A stretch of 64,000 nucleotides of DNA from Faecalicatena_A orotica (GTDB lineage: Bacteria; Bacillota; Clostridia; Lachnospirales; Lachnospiraceae), in NCBI RefSeq assembly GCF_040545875.1, contig NZ_JBEPMR010000004.1. The stretch is one strand, 5' to 3'. How positions within the stretch are numbered: position 1 is the stretch's first letter; each line of letters opens with the position of its first letter. Shown here piece after piece: positions 44,506 to 53,235 of the stretch. The notes beneath the pieces were generated by a model. The model did not search any database and was not told where the DNA came from. It saw only the letters and a list, made by a program, of their open reading frames with translations. The translations under genes and the position numbers were made by a program.

Positions 44506-45450
44506 CTAGAAATAATCTGACATACTTCTTTCCACCTGAACGGCTGCGATTGCGCCGTCAGCAGCCGCTGTTACAACCTGTCTCAGGCTCTTGATGCGGA
44601 CATCTCCTGCCGCATAAACACCCGGGATATTAGTATGCATATCAGCGTCTGTTTTGATGTATCCTCTCTCGTCCATGTCAATGATTCCCTTGAACACGTC
44701 AGAGTTGGGAACTGTTCCAATGAACCCGAACAGGCCGAACATTCCATCATCCGGATCAGCCTCTACTGTTCTGATCTCTCCTGTCTTTACATTCTTCACT
44801 GTCATAGACTGAAGAATATCGTCACCGAAAAGCTCTTCCACTACAGAATCCCAGAAGAATTCGATCTTCGGATTAGCAAATGCCTTTTCCTGAATGGATT
44901 TTGCTGCACGCAGTTCATTACGTCTGTGGATAATGGTTACTTTTCTGGCAAACTTTGTGAGGTACATAGCCTCCTCAACTGCGGAGTCGCCGCCGCCTAC
45001 TACATATACTTCAAAATCTTCAAAGAAATTAGCATCGCATGTTGCACAGTAAGACACACCCTTGCCCATAAACTCCCTCTCACCTTTACAGCCGATCGGT
45101 CTTGCGTGGGCTCCTGTTGCGATGATTACATTCTTAGCCTGATATTCTGCTTTCTCACTCTTTAAGATCTTTACTTCGCCTTCCAGTTCAACCTCTTTGA
45201 TTGTATCAGATACGCGCTCTGCGCCAAACTTTTCAGCCTGCTGTGTCATTCTCTCGATCAGTGACGGGCCTGACTCCCCATCTACGATCTGTCCCGGATA
45301 GTTCTCGATCTCATCTGTGATCGCGATCTGTCCCCCGTCCTGTCCTTTTTCGATAATCAGTGTGGACAGACGGCTCCTGCCTGCATATAATCCTGCTGCA
45401 AGTCCTGCCGGGCCTGCTCCCAGAATAATAACGTCATATATTTTGCTCAT
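44506..45450 (-). CDS. trxB: Thioredoxin reductase (314 aa)
   Basis: An FAD- and NAD(P)H-dependent flavoprotein that reduces the adjacent thioredoxin. ILGAGPAGLAAG (FAD), the redox pair CATCD (about 138-142), VVGGGDSAVEEA (NADPH) and GVYAAGDVR at the C terminus are in order. It lies between grdB and trxA, the usual arrangement in glycine-reducing Clostridia. Confidence 0.96.
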   Translation of the reverse strand: MSKIYDVIILGAGPAGLAAGLYAGRSRLSTLIIEKGQDGGQIAITDEIENYPGQIVDGESGPSLIERMTQQAEKFGAERVSDTIKEVELEGEVKILKSEKAEYQAKNVIIATGAHARPIGCKGEREFMGKGVSYCATCDANFFEDFEVYVVGGGDSAVEEAMYLTKFARKVTIIHRRNELRAAKSIQEKAFANPKIEFFWDSVVEELFGDDILQSMTVKNVKTGEIRTVEADPDDGMFGLFGFIGTVPNSDVFKGIIDMDERGYIKTDADMHTNIPGVYAAGDVRIKSLRQVVTAAADGAIAAVQVERSMSDYF

Positions 45451-45486
45451 AACGAAAGTTTCCTCTCCTTCGCGAATTCAATTGCA

Positions 45487-45533
45487 GGAGATACTTTCCT
45501 GATTACTATTATCAGGAAGGTATCCCCCTTTTT
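45487..45533. terminator. Long hairpin between grdB and trxB
   Basis: GGAGATACTTTCCTGAT pairs with ATCAGGAAGGTATCCCC with two mismatches. A T-run follows only on the plus strand, so for the operon it is more likely a transcript-processing or stability hairpin, and for antisense transcription a terminator. Confidence 0.5.
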
Positions 45534-45536
45534 ATT

Positions 45537-46847
45537 TTACTCGAAAATCTTCTGTCCGTCTACTTCTGTTGTTAAAGCATTCAGTGCTTTTACAACAATC
45601 CTGCGGCGGAGTTCTTTTTCCTCTTCGTGGCTTAATGCCGGGTTTCCAAGAGGATGTGGTATCGCGATAGCCGGAACGATTCTGTTCGCCCCTACTGTCA
45701 TAGAAATCGGTGTTACAGTACAGATATGTACTACAGGGATTCCCGCTCTTTCCACTTCTTTCACCATCGTTGCACCGCAACGAGTACAGGTGCCTCAGGT
45801 GGAGGTGAGGATGACTGCGTCTACGCCTGCCGCAAGCAGTTTCTGTGAAAATTCAGCAGCAAATGCTTTTGAGTTGGCAACGGACGTACCATTCCCCGTT
45901 GTTGTATAGAATTTGTTATGCAGTTCCCCGATAACGCCTTCTTTTTCAAGGTCACGAAGCACATCTACAGGCAGTACCCTGTCTGAATCTTTGTTTGCGT
46001 ATACCGGATCGTATCCGCCGTGTGCTGTCTCGTATGTCTCTTCTGTCAGGTCATATACACCTGTGATATCGTACTCTCCGTAGTGTGATGCACTGGAGCT
46101 TTCGATATGGTCCGGATTTCCTTTCGGAACAATACCGCCTGATGTTACAAGGGCGATCTTTGCATGAGCTAAATCCTTTACTGCCGGATTCGGGTCAACT
46201 CTGTCGAAGTCTGGCATCGGATACTCTGTTACGAACGGTTTGTCATTCAGTTTCTTAAGCAGCATCTTTACTGCCCTCTGTGAACCTCTTTCTTTTTCAA
46301 AGAAGTTTACACGGATGCCATTAGGCATGTAGCCTTCTTCTGCTGATGCACCGATCGGCTCGCCTTTTGCAAGCTTCAATGCCAGAGGTGCCATCTTAGA
46401 AACAGCGTCTCTCATACCTGCCGCATTGTTTTTCGTAGCAATCATATATACCTGGTTCTTGAACATATCTGCACCAGGGTTCTCAACATACATACCTGTA
46501 AGTGCCGGGATTCCCAGTTCTTCCTGTACTGCAGCAGAGATCGTAGCACATGCCACGCCGTAACGTCCTGCGTTGAATGCCGGTCCTGCGATAAATACAT
46601 CCGGAGCCTGCTCTTTTACCATAGCCAGAATGTCTGCTTTTGCCTTCTCCAGGTTCTCATTGAAATAAGAGTCACCGCACACGATTGTAGCGATAATCTC
46701 TGCATCATCTTTAAAGCTGGCTGTCAGTGCCATACCCGGTCCAACAACCTCTCCTACACGGATTTCTGCCGGATAATCAGCTTTTTCCTCTCCGCCAATC
46801 TGTGCGAAGAATTGATTAATATAATGAACAACTTTAATTTTAGCCAT
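45537..46847 (-). CDS. grdB: Glycine reductase component B gamma, selenoprotein (436 aa including Sec351)
   Basis: The glycine-activating selenoprotein of protein B. The open part runs from MAKIKVVHYINQFFAQIGGE at 46847 to an in-frame TGA at 45795-45797, then continues in the same frame to 45537. The context TST-U-GTCTRCGATMV (U-x-x-C-x-x-C) is the GrdB/GrdF/GrdH active site. Just after the TGA, GCACC and GGTGC can pair as a bacterial SECIS-type stem. Translated without recoding it would be split into 350- and 76-residue pieces. Confidence 0.96.
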
Positions 46848-46862
46848 TTCTTCTCCTCCCCG

Positions 46863-48143
46863 CTATCTTGCACTCAGCTTGTTAAAGCCAGTTTCGTTTG
46901 TTGCGCCTGTGATAACCTGAAGCTCAACTTCCAAGCTTCCATCCTCGCGAAGAGTCTCTTCACTTGCACCTGCGATCTTAGTTACATAGTCCAGAGTACC
47001 GATCACCTTGTCCAGTTTAGGAAGAATGATCACCTGGTTTGCATTTCCGCCTGTGATAACAGCATCTGCTGCCGGGTCTGCGTCTGCGAGAGACTGGGAT
47101 TTACCGTCACGTCCTGCATACTCATCTGTGATGATAACAGTCTTAACGCCTTCTGCCTCAATCTTCTTGCAGTTCAGGATCAGGTCTGTATCCGGATTTC
47201 CGAATCCTTCCTGAGAAACGATAACGCCGTCCAGATCAAGCATCTTGCAGAGCTTTGCTGTCCAGTCGGATGAACGGAGCTTGTCAGCTAAGTACACGTT
47301 CTCATTTGTAATGATCTGGCATACAAAGTTCAGAGTTTTTCCGTGCTGTTCGAATAAATCATGTACAACCGGATTGTTCAGGTGTACATATGTCGGGTTC
47401 TTGTCACATGCAGATACGCAGTTTCCTGATACAATCGCGCCGTCCATGATCTCTGTCGGGCTTAAGATTGTAGGAACGATTCTCTTTGCGTCTACGCCGT
47501 AAACATATGTGTCATGCAGAAGCCCCTGGCTCTGCAGCATCTGTACATATGCAACTCTCGGAAGGTCAGGATACTTCTCAATACCTTCTTTAATCGTGCA
47601 TGTCTCATATACTTTTGTCTCATCAGGTGTCAGGTCGCGAGCTAATTCCCCAATATAAACTGCAACCCTGAATCCTGCAAGTCTCACTGCTTTTTCATAA
47701 TCATGAGGTTCGATTCCCTCTTCCGGTTCACATACCATAACCAGGTTCTGTGTCTTTGAGAATGGTGTATATTCTGCTCCGGGGCCTGTCATATCAATGA
47801 TACCTTCCTGGAATCCAACGATCTTGCCCGCTGTTACAACAGCCATTCCTTTCAGTGCATAAGTCTTGCCTTCTCCGACTGTATCAGTCTTAGAGATGAC
47901 GCCAGGGAAAATTCCTCCTCTTCCCTCAACTTTTACTCTCGGTTCAATAACATCCTTTACCGGTGTGATTCTTACTGACTCTCCCGGTCTCGCAATATCA
48001 AGTGATACACTCTTAATCTTTTCCTCCTCCAGAGCAACTGCCTTCACAGCCTCCTCGGATACATAAAGGACTCCGTCTTCAATCTTTGACTCCGGTCCGA
48101 ACTGGATATCCTTAATGTAAATGTGTCCCATTTCTAATCTCAC
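46863..48143 (-). CDS. grdE: Glycine reductase component B proprotein (alpha and beta subunits, 426 aa)
   Basis: A proprotein that cleaves itself at Asn241-Cys242 (in SGNCVSACDKNP) to give two subunits and a pyruvoyl-type or carbonyl group that binds glycine. The start is GTG at 48143, with AGGAGG 9 bases upstream. MRLEMGHIYIKDIQFG matches known GrdE N termini. grdB follows after 15 bases. The glycine (rather than sarcosine or betaine) assignment rests on operon order, trxAB and similarity recalled from known GrdE proteins. Confidence 0.95.
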   Translation of the reverse strand: MRLEMGHIYIKDIQFGPESKIEDGVLYVSEEAVKAVALEEEKIKSVSLDIARPGESVRITPVKDVIEPRVKVEGRGGIFPGVISKTDTVGEGKTYALKGMAVVTAGKIVGFQEGIIDMTGPGAEYTPFSKTQNLVMVCEPEEGIEPHDYEKAVRLAGFRVAVYIGELARDLTPDETKVYETCTIKEGIEKYPDLPRVAYVQMLQSQGLLHDTYVYGVDAKRIVPTILSPTEIMDGAIVSGNCVSACDKNPTYVHLNNPVVHDLFEQHGKTLNFVCQIITNENVYLADKLRSSDWTAKLCKMLDLDGVIVSQEGFGNPDTDLILNCKKIEAEGVKTVIITDEYAGRDGKSQSLADADPAADAVITGGNANQVIILPKLDKVIGTLDYVTKIAGASEETLREDGSLEVELQVITGATNETGFNKLSAR

Positions 48144-48297
48144 TTGTCATGCCCTCCTCTCAATTATTTGATTACTATTCGCAGGTGCGAACAGTATCAG
48201 CATTTTCATAGTTTTCGTACAACTAGGCGATTCAAAACCTCTTTTGAACTTACTGGCGCTGGTGCTTCTCTTTGCAGCCGCCGCCATGTGCACCGGC

Positions 48298-48684
48298 CTA
48301 CCAAAGGTCGGCTGATGCCAATCCACTTTCTAACAGGGTCCAGTCAATCATCTGAAAGTCTTTGTACACCCCGGCGCCGTACTTGTCTGACTTAAATTCA
48401 AACTTCCGGCAGGCCTGGATGGCACTTTCAATGATCTGTACGGACCAGTCATCCATCTTCTCCTTTCCTTTTGTAATTAGAATTGATTTGTATGGTGTTT
48501 CATTCGGCTTTACGCTTCCTGATAACGGATGTGTTAAAAGCCGGTGACCATCGTGGATTCTGTCTCTGACGTCTTTTAGAATCTCTTCGTAAGAAATCTC
48601 CCTGTATATGACTTCGTGCCCGTCTTTCAGCTTTTCAAAAACAAGTGGATTGTTGGTTATGACTATGTAGTTGCCTTTGCTCAT
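48298..48684 (-). CDS. grdX: GrdX family protein (128 aa)
   Basis: A small protein of unknown function that usually opens glycine reductase operons. KGNYIVITNNPLVFEKL is at the N terminus, and SGSVKPNETPYKSI is in the centre. The start at 48684 has GGAGAAGAAGGG upstream. A longer frame to 48738 would read through the riboswitch terminator, so it is rejected. It is the first gene under the glycine riboswitch. The 154-base gap to grdE shows only a short TTCGCA hairpin. Confidence 0.9.
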   Translation of the reverse strand: MSKGNYIVITNNPLVFEKLKDGHEVIYREISYEEILKDVRDRIHDGHRLLTHPLSGSVKPNETPYKSILITKGKEKMDDWSVQIIESAIQACRKFEFKSDKYGAGVYKDFQMIDWTLLESGLASADLW

Positions 48685-48717
48685 GTTACCCTTCTTCTCC
48701 TTTGGCTTTTCAAAGAT

Positions 48718-48756
48718 AAAAAAAGACAATTTAAACACGCCCGTGTATAAATCGTC
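48718..48756 (-). terminator. Riboswitch-linked intrinsic terminator before grdX
   Basis: On the minus strand GACGATTTATACACG pairs with CGTGTTTAAATTGTC (one mismatch, one wobble), followed by seven Ts, 34 bases before the grdX start. It sits at the expected place for the expression platform of the upstream glycine aptamer. Confidence 0.85.
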
Positions 48757-48826
48757 CTCCTTTCTGTTTGTTTGCCCTGATTCCTTTGTTTTAAAAAGCG
48801 CTCAGCACAAGATTCAGAATGTGGTA

Positions 48827-48930
48827 CGTTTCCCAGTCCTTTTGCCTGAAAGTTTCACCCGTATACGTTCACCCTCGTATACATGGCTTGCCTCTTCGGC
48901 GGCCGGTCTGCCCGGCTCTCTCTTGAAAAA
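48827..48930 (-). ncRNA. Glycine riboswitch (single aptamer)
   Basis: Read on the minus strand, the conserved core is complete: GAGAGAGCCGGGC, CCGCCGAAGAGGCAAGCC, a P3 stem GTATACG/CGTATAC, then GTGAAACTTTCAGGCAAAAG and GACTGGG. This matches the gcvT/glycine riboswitch consensus. Only one aptamer is seen before the terminator. Its position ahead of the whole grd operon implies that glycine switches on glycine reductase. Confidence 0.92.
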
Positions 48931-48990
48931 CATCATCCCACTATGCAGTTTACTTATAGACAACTAGAACCCAGTCTATTGCCTGTTTCT

Positions 48991-49019
48991 ATAATAACCA
49001 ATTGTTAAAAAATTTGCAA
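48991..49019 (-). promoter_or_regulatory. Promoter of the glycine reductase operon
   Basis: TTGCAA (49014-49019) and TATTAT (48991-48996) on the minus strand with a 17-base spacer, about 60 bases upstream of the riboswitch core. The rest of 49020-49170 is AT-rich with no recognised element. Confidence 0.65.
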
Positions 49020-49170
49020 GCTCTCAGGAAAAATTTCATCAAATTAGTTATTCTGCACAACCTGTTTCCCTGTTTGTTCCCGTTTTTCCGTTCCAGAAAT
49101 CCAATACATTTATGCAGATTGTATAAAAGAATATTTCTATACTATTTATAGACATTTTCAATAACTGATA

Positions 49171-49926
49171 TCAGCCAAGCTTTTTATTCCTATACTCATT
49201 GGCAGACATTTCTGTATACTTCTTAAAGACTCTTGAAAAGTGTGCAATATCCAAAAATCCGACCATCTCCGCCACATCACCGACTCTTAAAGAAGGGTCC
49301 TTCAGAAGCTGTTTCGCCTCTTTTACCCTGATCTCATTCAGGAGTTCGCTGAAGCTCTTCTTCATATGCTTATTCAGGAGTTTGCTGAGATGCCACTGGC
49401 TCACATACATCTTGTCAGCCAGCTCGGATAAGGTAACCTTTTCCGCATAATGATTCTGCATATATTCCATAGCATTCTTTACGATAAAGCTTCCCGCAGT
49501 TCCTTCGGAATCCTCTTCCGTGTCCTCATGCCCTGCCGCTTCCGGCTGTTTCTTCTTCAGTTCGCTTACCATGAATTGAACGGCCTCTTCCAGTTCGGTG
49601 AGGTTGGATGGTTTTAAAAGGAATCTGCATACACCTAGACGGATGGCGGTCTGCGCGTAATCAAAGTCCCGGTAGCCTGTGAGTATGGCGATCATGGCAT
49701 CGGGCTGTTCCACGCGGATTGCCGCGATCATCTTCAATCCGTCCATGCCCGGCATGGCGATGTCTGAGAAGATGATATCCGGTTCCTGTTCCCGGATCAC
49801 CTTCACGCCCTCCATGCCGTCATATGCAGTCCCGGACAGACGGCAGCCGTATTCTTCCCACTTAATCACACGGGACAAGCCTTCGACTATAATCGGCTCA
49901 TCATCGATAATTACAACTTTATACAT
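49171..49926 (-). CDS. YesN-type AraC response regulator (251 aa)
   Basis: A two-component response regulator: an N-terminal receiver domain (acidic pair DDE at 8-10, phospho-Asp in IIFSDIAMPGMDG at about 56, Lys in FLLKPSN) and a C-terminal AraC-type double helix-turn-helix (about 150-250). It lacks the long central linker of larger YesN proteins. It is the last gene of the ABC importer operon, and its partner kinase is encoded four genes upstream on the same strand. It probably activates the operon in response to the extracellular sugar. Confidence 0.92.
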   Translation of the reverse strand: MYKVVIIDDEPIIVEGLSRVIKWEEYGCRLSGTAYDGMEGVKVIREQEPDIIFSDIAMPGMDGLKMIAAIRVEQPDAMIAILTGYRDFDYAQTAIRLGVCRFLLKPSNLTELEEAVQFMVSELKKKQPEAAGHEDTEEDSEGTAGSFIVKNAMEYMQNHYAEKVTLSELADKMYVSQWHLSKLLNKHMKKSFSELLNEIRVKEAKQLLKDPSLRVGDVAEMVGFLDIAHFSRVFKKYTEMSANEYRNKKLG

Positions 49927-49960
49927 TTTCCCACCCTCATAAACAAGGCGTCCTGCGGAT

Positions 49961-50827
49961 CTACCCTTTGATGGCTCCTGCAGTCATACCTTTGATAATA
50001 TGCTTCTGTAATATAATATACACAATTATGACCGGAATGACAACTAATGCTACCGCTGCCGCCATAAGTCCGTAGTTGGTTCCCTCCATAGCAGTCAGCT
50101 CGTTCAGAAGGCGGGTGATGGCCCTCTGTTCCGGCAGGCGCAGCAGGAACATCTGTGTAAACAGGTCATTATAACTCCACAGGAATGAGAAAATCGCTAC
50201 TGTCGCAAAAGAAGGTTTTGTCAGCGGCATCACCACCTTGAAGAAAATCTGGTAGGCATTGCACCCTTCCATGTATGCGGCTTCTTCCAGTTCAATTGGA
50301 AGAGACTTGATATAACCGCTCAGCACCACGATCGCAAATGACAGGTTCCCCGCGATCTGGGGCAGTGCCACGGATAAGAGGGAGAGCCACAGATTGTTTG
50401 TGTTGGCGATATGTATCGAATTCAGCATTCTGAATACCGGGATGATCGTCGAGAACACAGGGAACATCATGCCTGCTATGATCAGTGAGTAAACAAATTT
50501 CTTTAACCGGAAGCTGTAGCGGACGATGGCAAAGGATGCCAGCCCTGCCAGCAGCACTACGACAAGCGCTACGGTACAGGATATGATAATACTGTTCCGG
50601 TAAGCACTGAATATATTCAAACGTTCAAAGGCAGTTTTATAGTTAGATGTTGTAAACAGATCACCGACCGGCAGGGAAAATGAATTTGCCAGAATCTCGT
50701 TTTTTGCTTTAAATGAGTTCATGATGATCCAGAATATCGGATAAATTGTTGTCAGGGCCCAGAAGATGAGAATTGCATAAATCACTATCATGCCGGGTGA
50801 CATACGTTTCTTTGTTTTTGTTTTCAT
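49961..50827 (-). CDS. Carbohydrate ABC transporter permease, MalG-type (288 aa)
   Basis: An inner-membrane permease of the CUT1 family with six hydrophobic segments. The EAA loop that contacts the ATPase reads ELEEAAYMEGCNAYQIFFKV (about 195-214, ending MPLTKP). The start follows the MalF-type gene after 14 bases. No ATPase gene is in the operon, so a shared MsmX/UgpC-like ATPase from elsewhere must energise it. Confidence 0.93.
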   Translation of the reverse strand: MKTKTKKRMSPGMIVIYAILIFWALTTIYPIFWIIMNSFKAKNEILANSFSLPVGDLFTTSNYKTAFERLNIFSAYRNSIIISCTVALVVVLLAGLASFAIVRYSFRLKKFVYSLIIAGMMFPVFSTIIPVFRMLNSIHIANTNNLWLSLLSVALPQIAGNLSFAIVVLSGYIKSLPIELEEAAYMEGCNAYQIFFKVVMPLTKPSFATVAIFSFLWSYNDLFTQMFLLRLPEQRAITRLLNELTAMEGTNYGLMAAAVALVVIPVIIVYIILQKHIIKGMTAGAIKG

Positions 50828-50841
50828 GCCTTATCTCCTTC

Positions 50842-51729
50842 TTAGTAATCTGCTTCTTTGAACACTTTGTTGACGATTTTAGAGGTTACAATTCCAAGCA
50901 CTACGATCACGACTGCGATTGCAGAGCTGTAGTCTACATTTTTCGTATTAAATGCCTGATAGTACATATAGGTACCGGTCAGCCATGTTTTGCCTAGCGG
51001 CATGCCCTTCGGGAACATAACCCACGGCAGGTCAAATACCTTCAGCGCTCCTGTTACTGCCAGGACAACGCATGTGCAGATGACGTTTCTCAGCATCGGC
51101 AGTGTAATATACCTGATCCTCTGCCATCTTGTTGCACCGTCGATAGATGCGGATTCATATAATTCTTCCGGAATATTGTTGAGTCCGGTAATAAGGATTA
51201 CAAAATAAAAACCTACATACTGCCACATAACCGGAAGCAGCATGATAACCAGCGCGTGTGCCGTATCTTTCCAGTCAGTCAGGGTTCCTTTTCCAAGGAA
51301 TTCTAAAAGCTGGTTGACCATTCCCTTGTCATACAGGAAGATCAGGTTAAACATCAGACCTAATGCGGTAGCTGAGATAACAATCGGGAAGAAAAATACG
51401 GTACGGAAGAATTTTGCCCCCTTTTTGATGTTATCAACCATCAGTGCAAGTGCGACTGCGATTCCGACCTGGCCGACAATTGTTACAAGCATCATGATAA
51501 TTGTGTTTAAGATTGCGGTCCGCATATTCGGGTCGTTGAACATTTTTACATAGTTCGTATACCAGGGGTCGTTCCATCCCTTGCTTGCAGCACCGAGGCT
51601 GGAAATATTCTGGAAACTGTTCAGAATATTTTTAACAAATGGATAGTAAAGAAAAATCACCATGAATATGAATGCCGGTATCAGGAACACAAACAGCGGT
51701 TTTTTGTTTCTGTATATATTAGATTCCAT
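50842..51729 (-). CDS. Carbohydrate ABC transporter permease, MalF-type (295 aa)
   Basis: The partner CUT1 permease with six hydrophobic segments and an EAA-type loop ELYESASIDGATRWQRIRYI (about 205-224, then TLPML). It precedes the MalG-type gene by 14 bases and follows a strong hairpin after the binding-protein gene. Confidence 0.93.
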   Translation of the reverse strand: MESNIYRNKKPLFVFLIPAFIFMVIFLYYPFVKNILNSFQNISSLGAASKGWNDPWYTNYVKMFNDPNMRTAILNTIIMMLVTIVGQVGIAVALALMVDNIKKGAKFFRTVFFFPIVISATALGLMFNLIFLYDKGMVNQLLEFLGKGTLTDWKDTAHALVIMLLPVMWQYVGFYFVILITGLNNIPEELYESASIDGATRWQRIRYITLPMLRNVICTCVVLAVTGALKVFDLPWVMFPKGMPLGKTWLTGTYMYYQAFNTKNVDYSSAIAVVIVVLGIVTSKIVNKVFKEADY

Positions 51730-51751
51730 GACTCTGCCTCCTACTGAGTTT

Positions 51752-51802
51752 TAAAAACCGGAGGCGTGTCTGTTCACGGTTCTCACAGACACGCGCCCCG
51801 GT
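51752..51802 (-). terminator. Hairpin between binding-protein and permease genes
   Basis: On the minus strand ACCGGGGCGCGTGTCTGT pairs with ACAGACACGCCTCCGGT around an 11-base loop, followed by TTTTAAAA. Such hairpins in ABC operons usually keep the binding protein in excess by partial termination or by blocking 3' decay. Confidence 0.75.
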
Positions 51803-51816
51803 TATAAGTTTTATGC

Positions 51817-53157
51817 CTATTCTGCTGTCTGTTCTGCGTACATCTCAAGACCTTCCGCTACAGCGTCCTTTGCACTGACTTCTCCTGTAACGATCTGAGG
51901 CATACCGTCGAATGTTGATACCCTGCATTCTCCGTTGAAAATATCCTGTACTGCACCTGTCAGGGATGAAACACCTGCCATCATGTCAATGGCCTTGATC
52001 TGAAGGGAGTTAAACTCTGCATCATCTACTTCCGGAGCTTCCTTTAAGGCAGATGCTGTGTGCTGTGCGAATTTTGCAACCATATCGTCTGTTGTCATGT
52101 ACTCTACGAATTTAACGGCTGCGTCTCTCTTAGCTTCATCGTCCCATGCTTTCTTTGTGATGTAATATCCTTCAGAAAGTCCGCCGATCAGGTCTGTTGC
52201 TTTTCTTTCCCCGTTAGTCGGAACATAAGTAACTGTGAATTTATCCAGTTTGTCTTTATCAAGTGTGGATGCATCATCCGGGTCTGACTGGCATGCTGAA
52301 GCGATACCGCCTACTTTCCATGAACCATCAATTAAGAATCCGGCTTTTCCGCTTGTAAACAGTGCAAATGTCTCATCATCTTTTGCTGATAATGTGTTTT
52401 CCGGGAAATATCCTTTTTCATACAGTTTCTTAATATCTTCCATACCTTCTACCCAGCCAGGTCCGTTGCCTTCATCTACACTCTTTGGAACCTCGAGATG
52501 GCTGTCAAGTGAAGTGTGGTTGAAGATACTGTATTCCCACCAGTAATGAGGGATCTCACCCAGTGCAGATGCGATCGGCGTGTAGCCTGCTGCTTTGATC
52601 TTCTCACAGTCTGCCTCGAAATCAGCCCATGTATAATCTGCTCCCGGAACTTCCACGCCTGCTGCATCCAGAACTTCTGTATTACAGAAGAGGCCTTCCC
52701 AGTATCCGTTTACCGGAACCGCATATTTCACATCATCTACCAGTGATGCCGGTATCAGGTCGTCATTCATATTAGATGCATAGCCTGGATATTCAGCCCT
52801 GATATCATCTATAGAAATAACTTTTCCTTCTTCGATGAATGAATTTGCATCTGCCCCGTTAAAAAAGAACAGTACGTCCGGTTCTGAACCAGCCTGGAAA
52901 TCTGTCTCGATACGTGCCTTAAATGTTTCGTCTGAAACCGCGGATGAATCGTTAATCTTGATTCCAGTCTCTTCCTCAAATGCGGAAACGGCTTCTTTAT
53001 AATTCGGTGCATTTCCATCTTCACCGGCAAATGTTGTTGTGACGCTTAAAGATAACTCCTCGTCCTTGCTGTCGCTTCCCTTTTTGGAACCACACCCTGC
53101 TGCCATTGTTCCAACCATTGCTGTTACAAGTAAAATTGAAACCACTTTTTTCTTCAT
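51817..53157 (-). CDS. Extracellular sugar-binding lipoprotein (446 aa)
   Basis: The solute receptor of the ABC importer. MKKKVVSILLVTAMVG with the lipobox MAAGC and a Gly/Ser/Asp/Lys-rich linker mark a lipoprotein anchored outside the membrane. The rest is a family 1 extracellular binding protein, with TTDDMVAKFAQHTAS near the C terminus. With the GH94 phosphorylase as neighbour, a beta-linked disaccharide or oligosaccharide is the likely ligand. Confidence 0.91.
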   Translation of the reverse strand: MKKKVVSILLVTAMVGTMAAGCGSKKGSDSKDEELSLSVTTTFAGEDGNAPNYKEAVSAFEEETGIKINDSSAVSDETFKARIETDFQAGSEPDVLFFFNGADANSFIEEGKVISIDDIRAEYPGYASNMNDDLIPASLVDDVKYAVPVNGYWEGLFCNTEVLDAAGVEVPGADYTWADFEADCEKIKAAGYTPIASALGEIPHYWWEYSIFNHTSLDSHLEVPKSVDEGNGPGWVEGMEDIKKLYEKGYFPENTLSAKDDETFALFTSGKAGFLIDGSWKVGGIASACQSDPDDASTLDKDKLDKFTVTYVPTNGERKATDLIGGLSEGYYITKKAWDDEAKRDAAVKFVEYMTTDDMVAKFAQHTASALKEAPEVDDAEFNSLQIKAIDMMAGVSSLTGAVQDIFNGECRVSTFDGMPQIVTGEVSAKDAVAEGLEMYAEQTAE

Positions 53158-53235
53158 AACTTCTCCTCCAATCGCTTATACATTCTGTATAATTTATACT
53201 TTTATTATGACGTTTTTTTAGGAAAAGTGAATAAC

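Noticed and set aside
45537..46847. grdB as two broken genes or a nonsense-mutated pseudogene
   Set aside because: The interrupting TGA is at the conserved Sec position, the frame is unchanged and the surrounding operon is intact.
48298..48738. Longer 146-residue version of GrdX starting at 48738
   Set aside because: The extra 18 codons are the riboswitch terminator hairpin and its T-run; the ATG at 48684 has a proper ribosome site.
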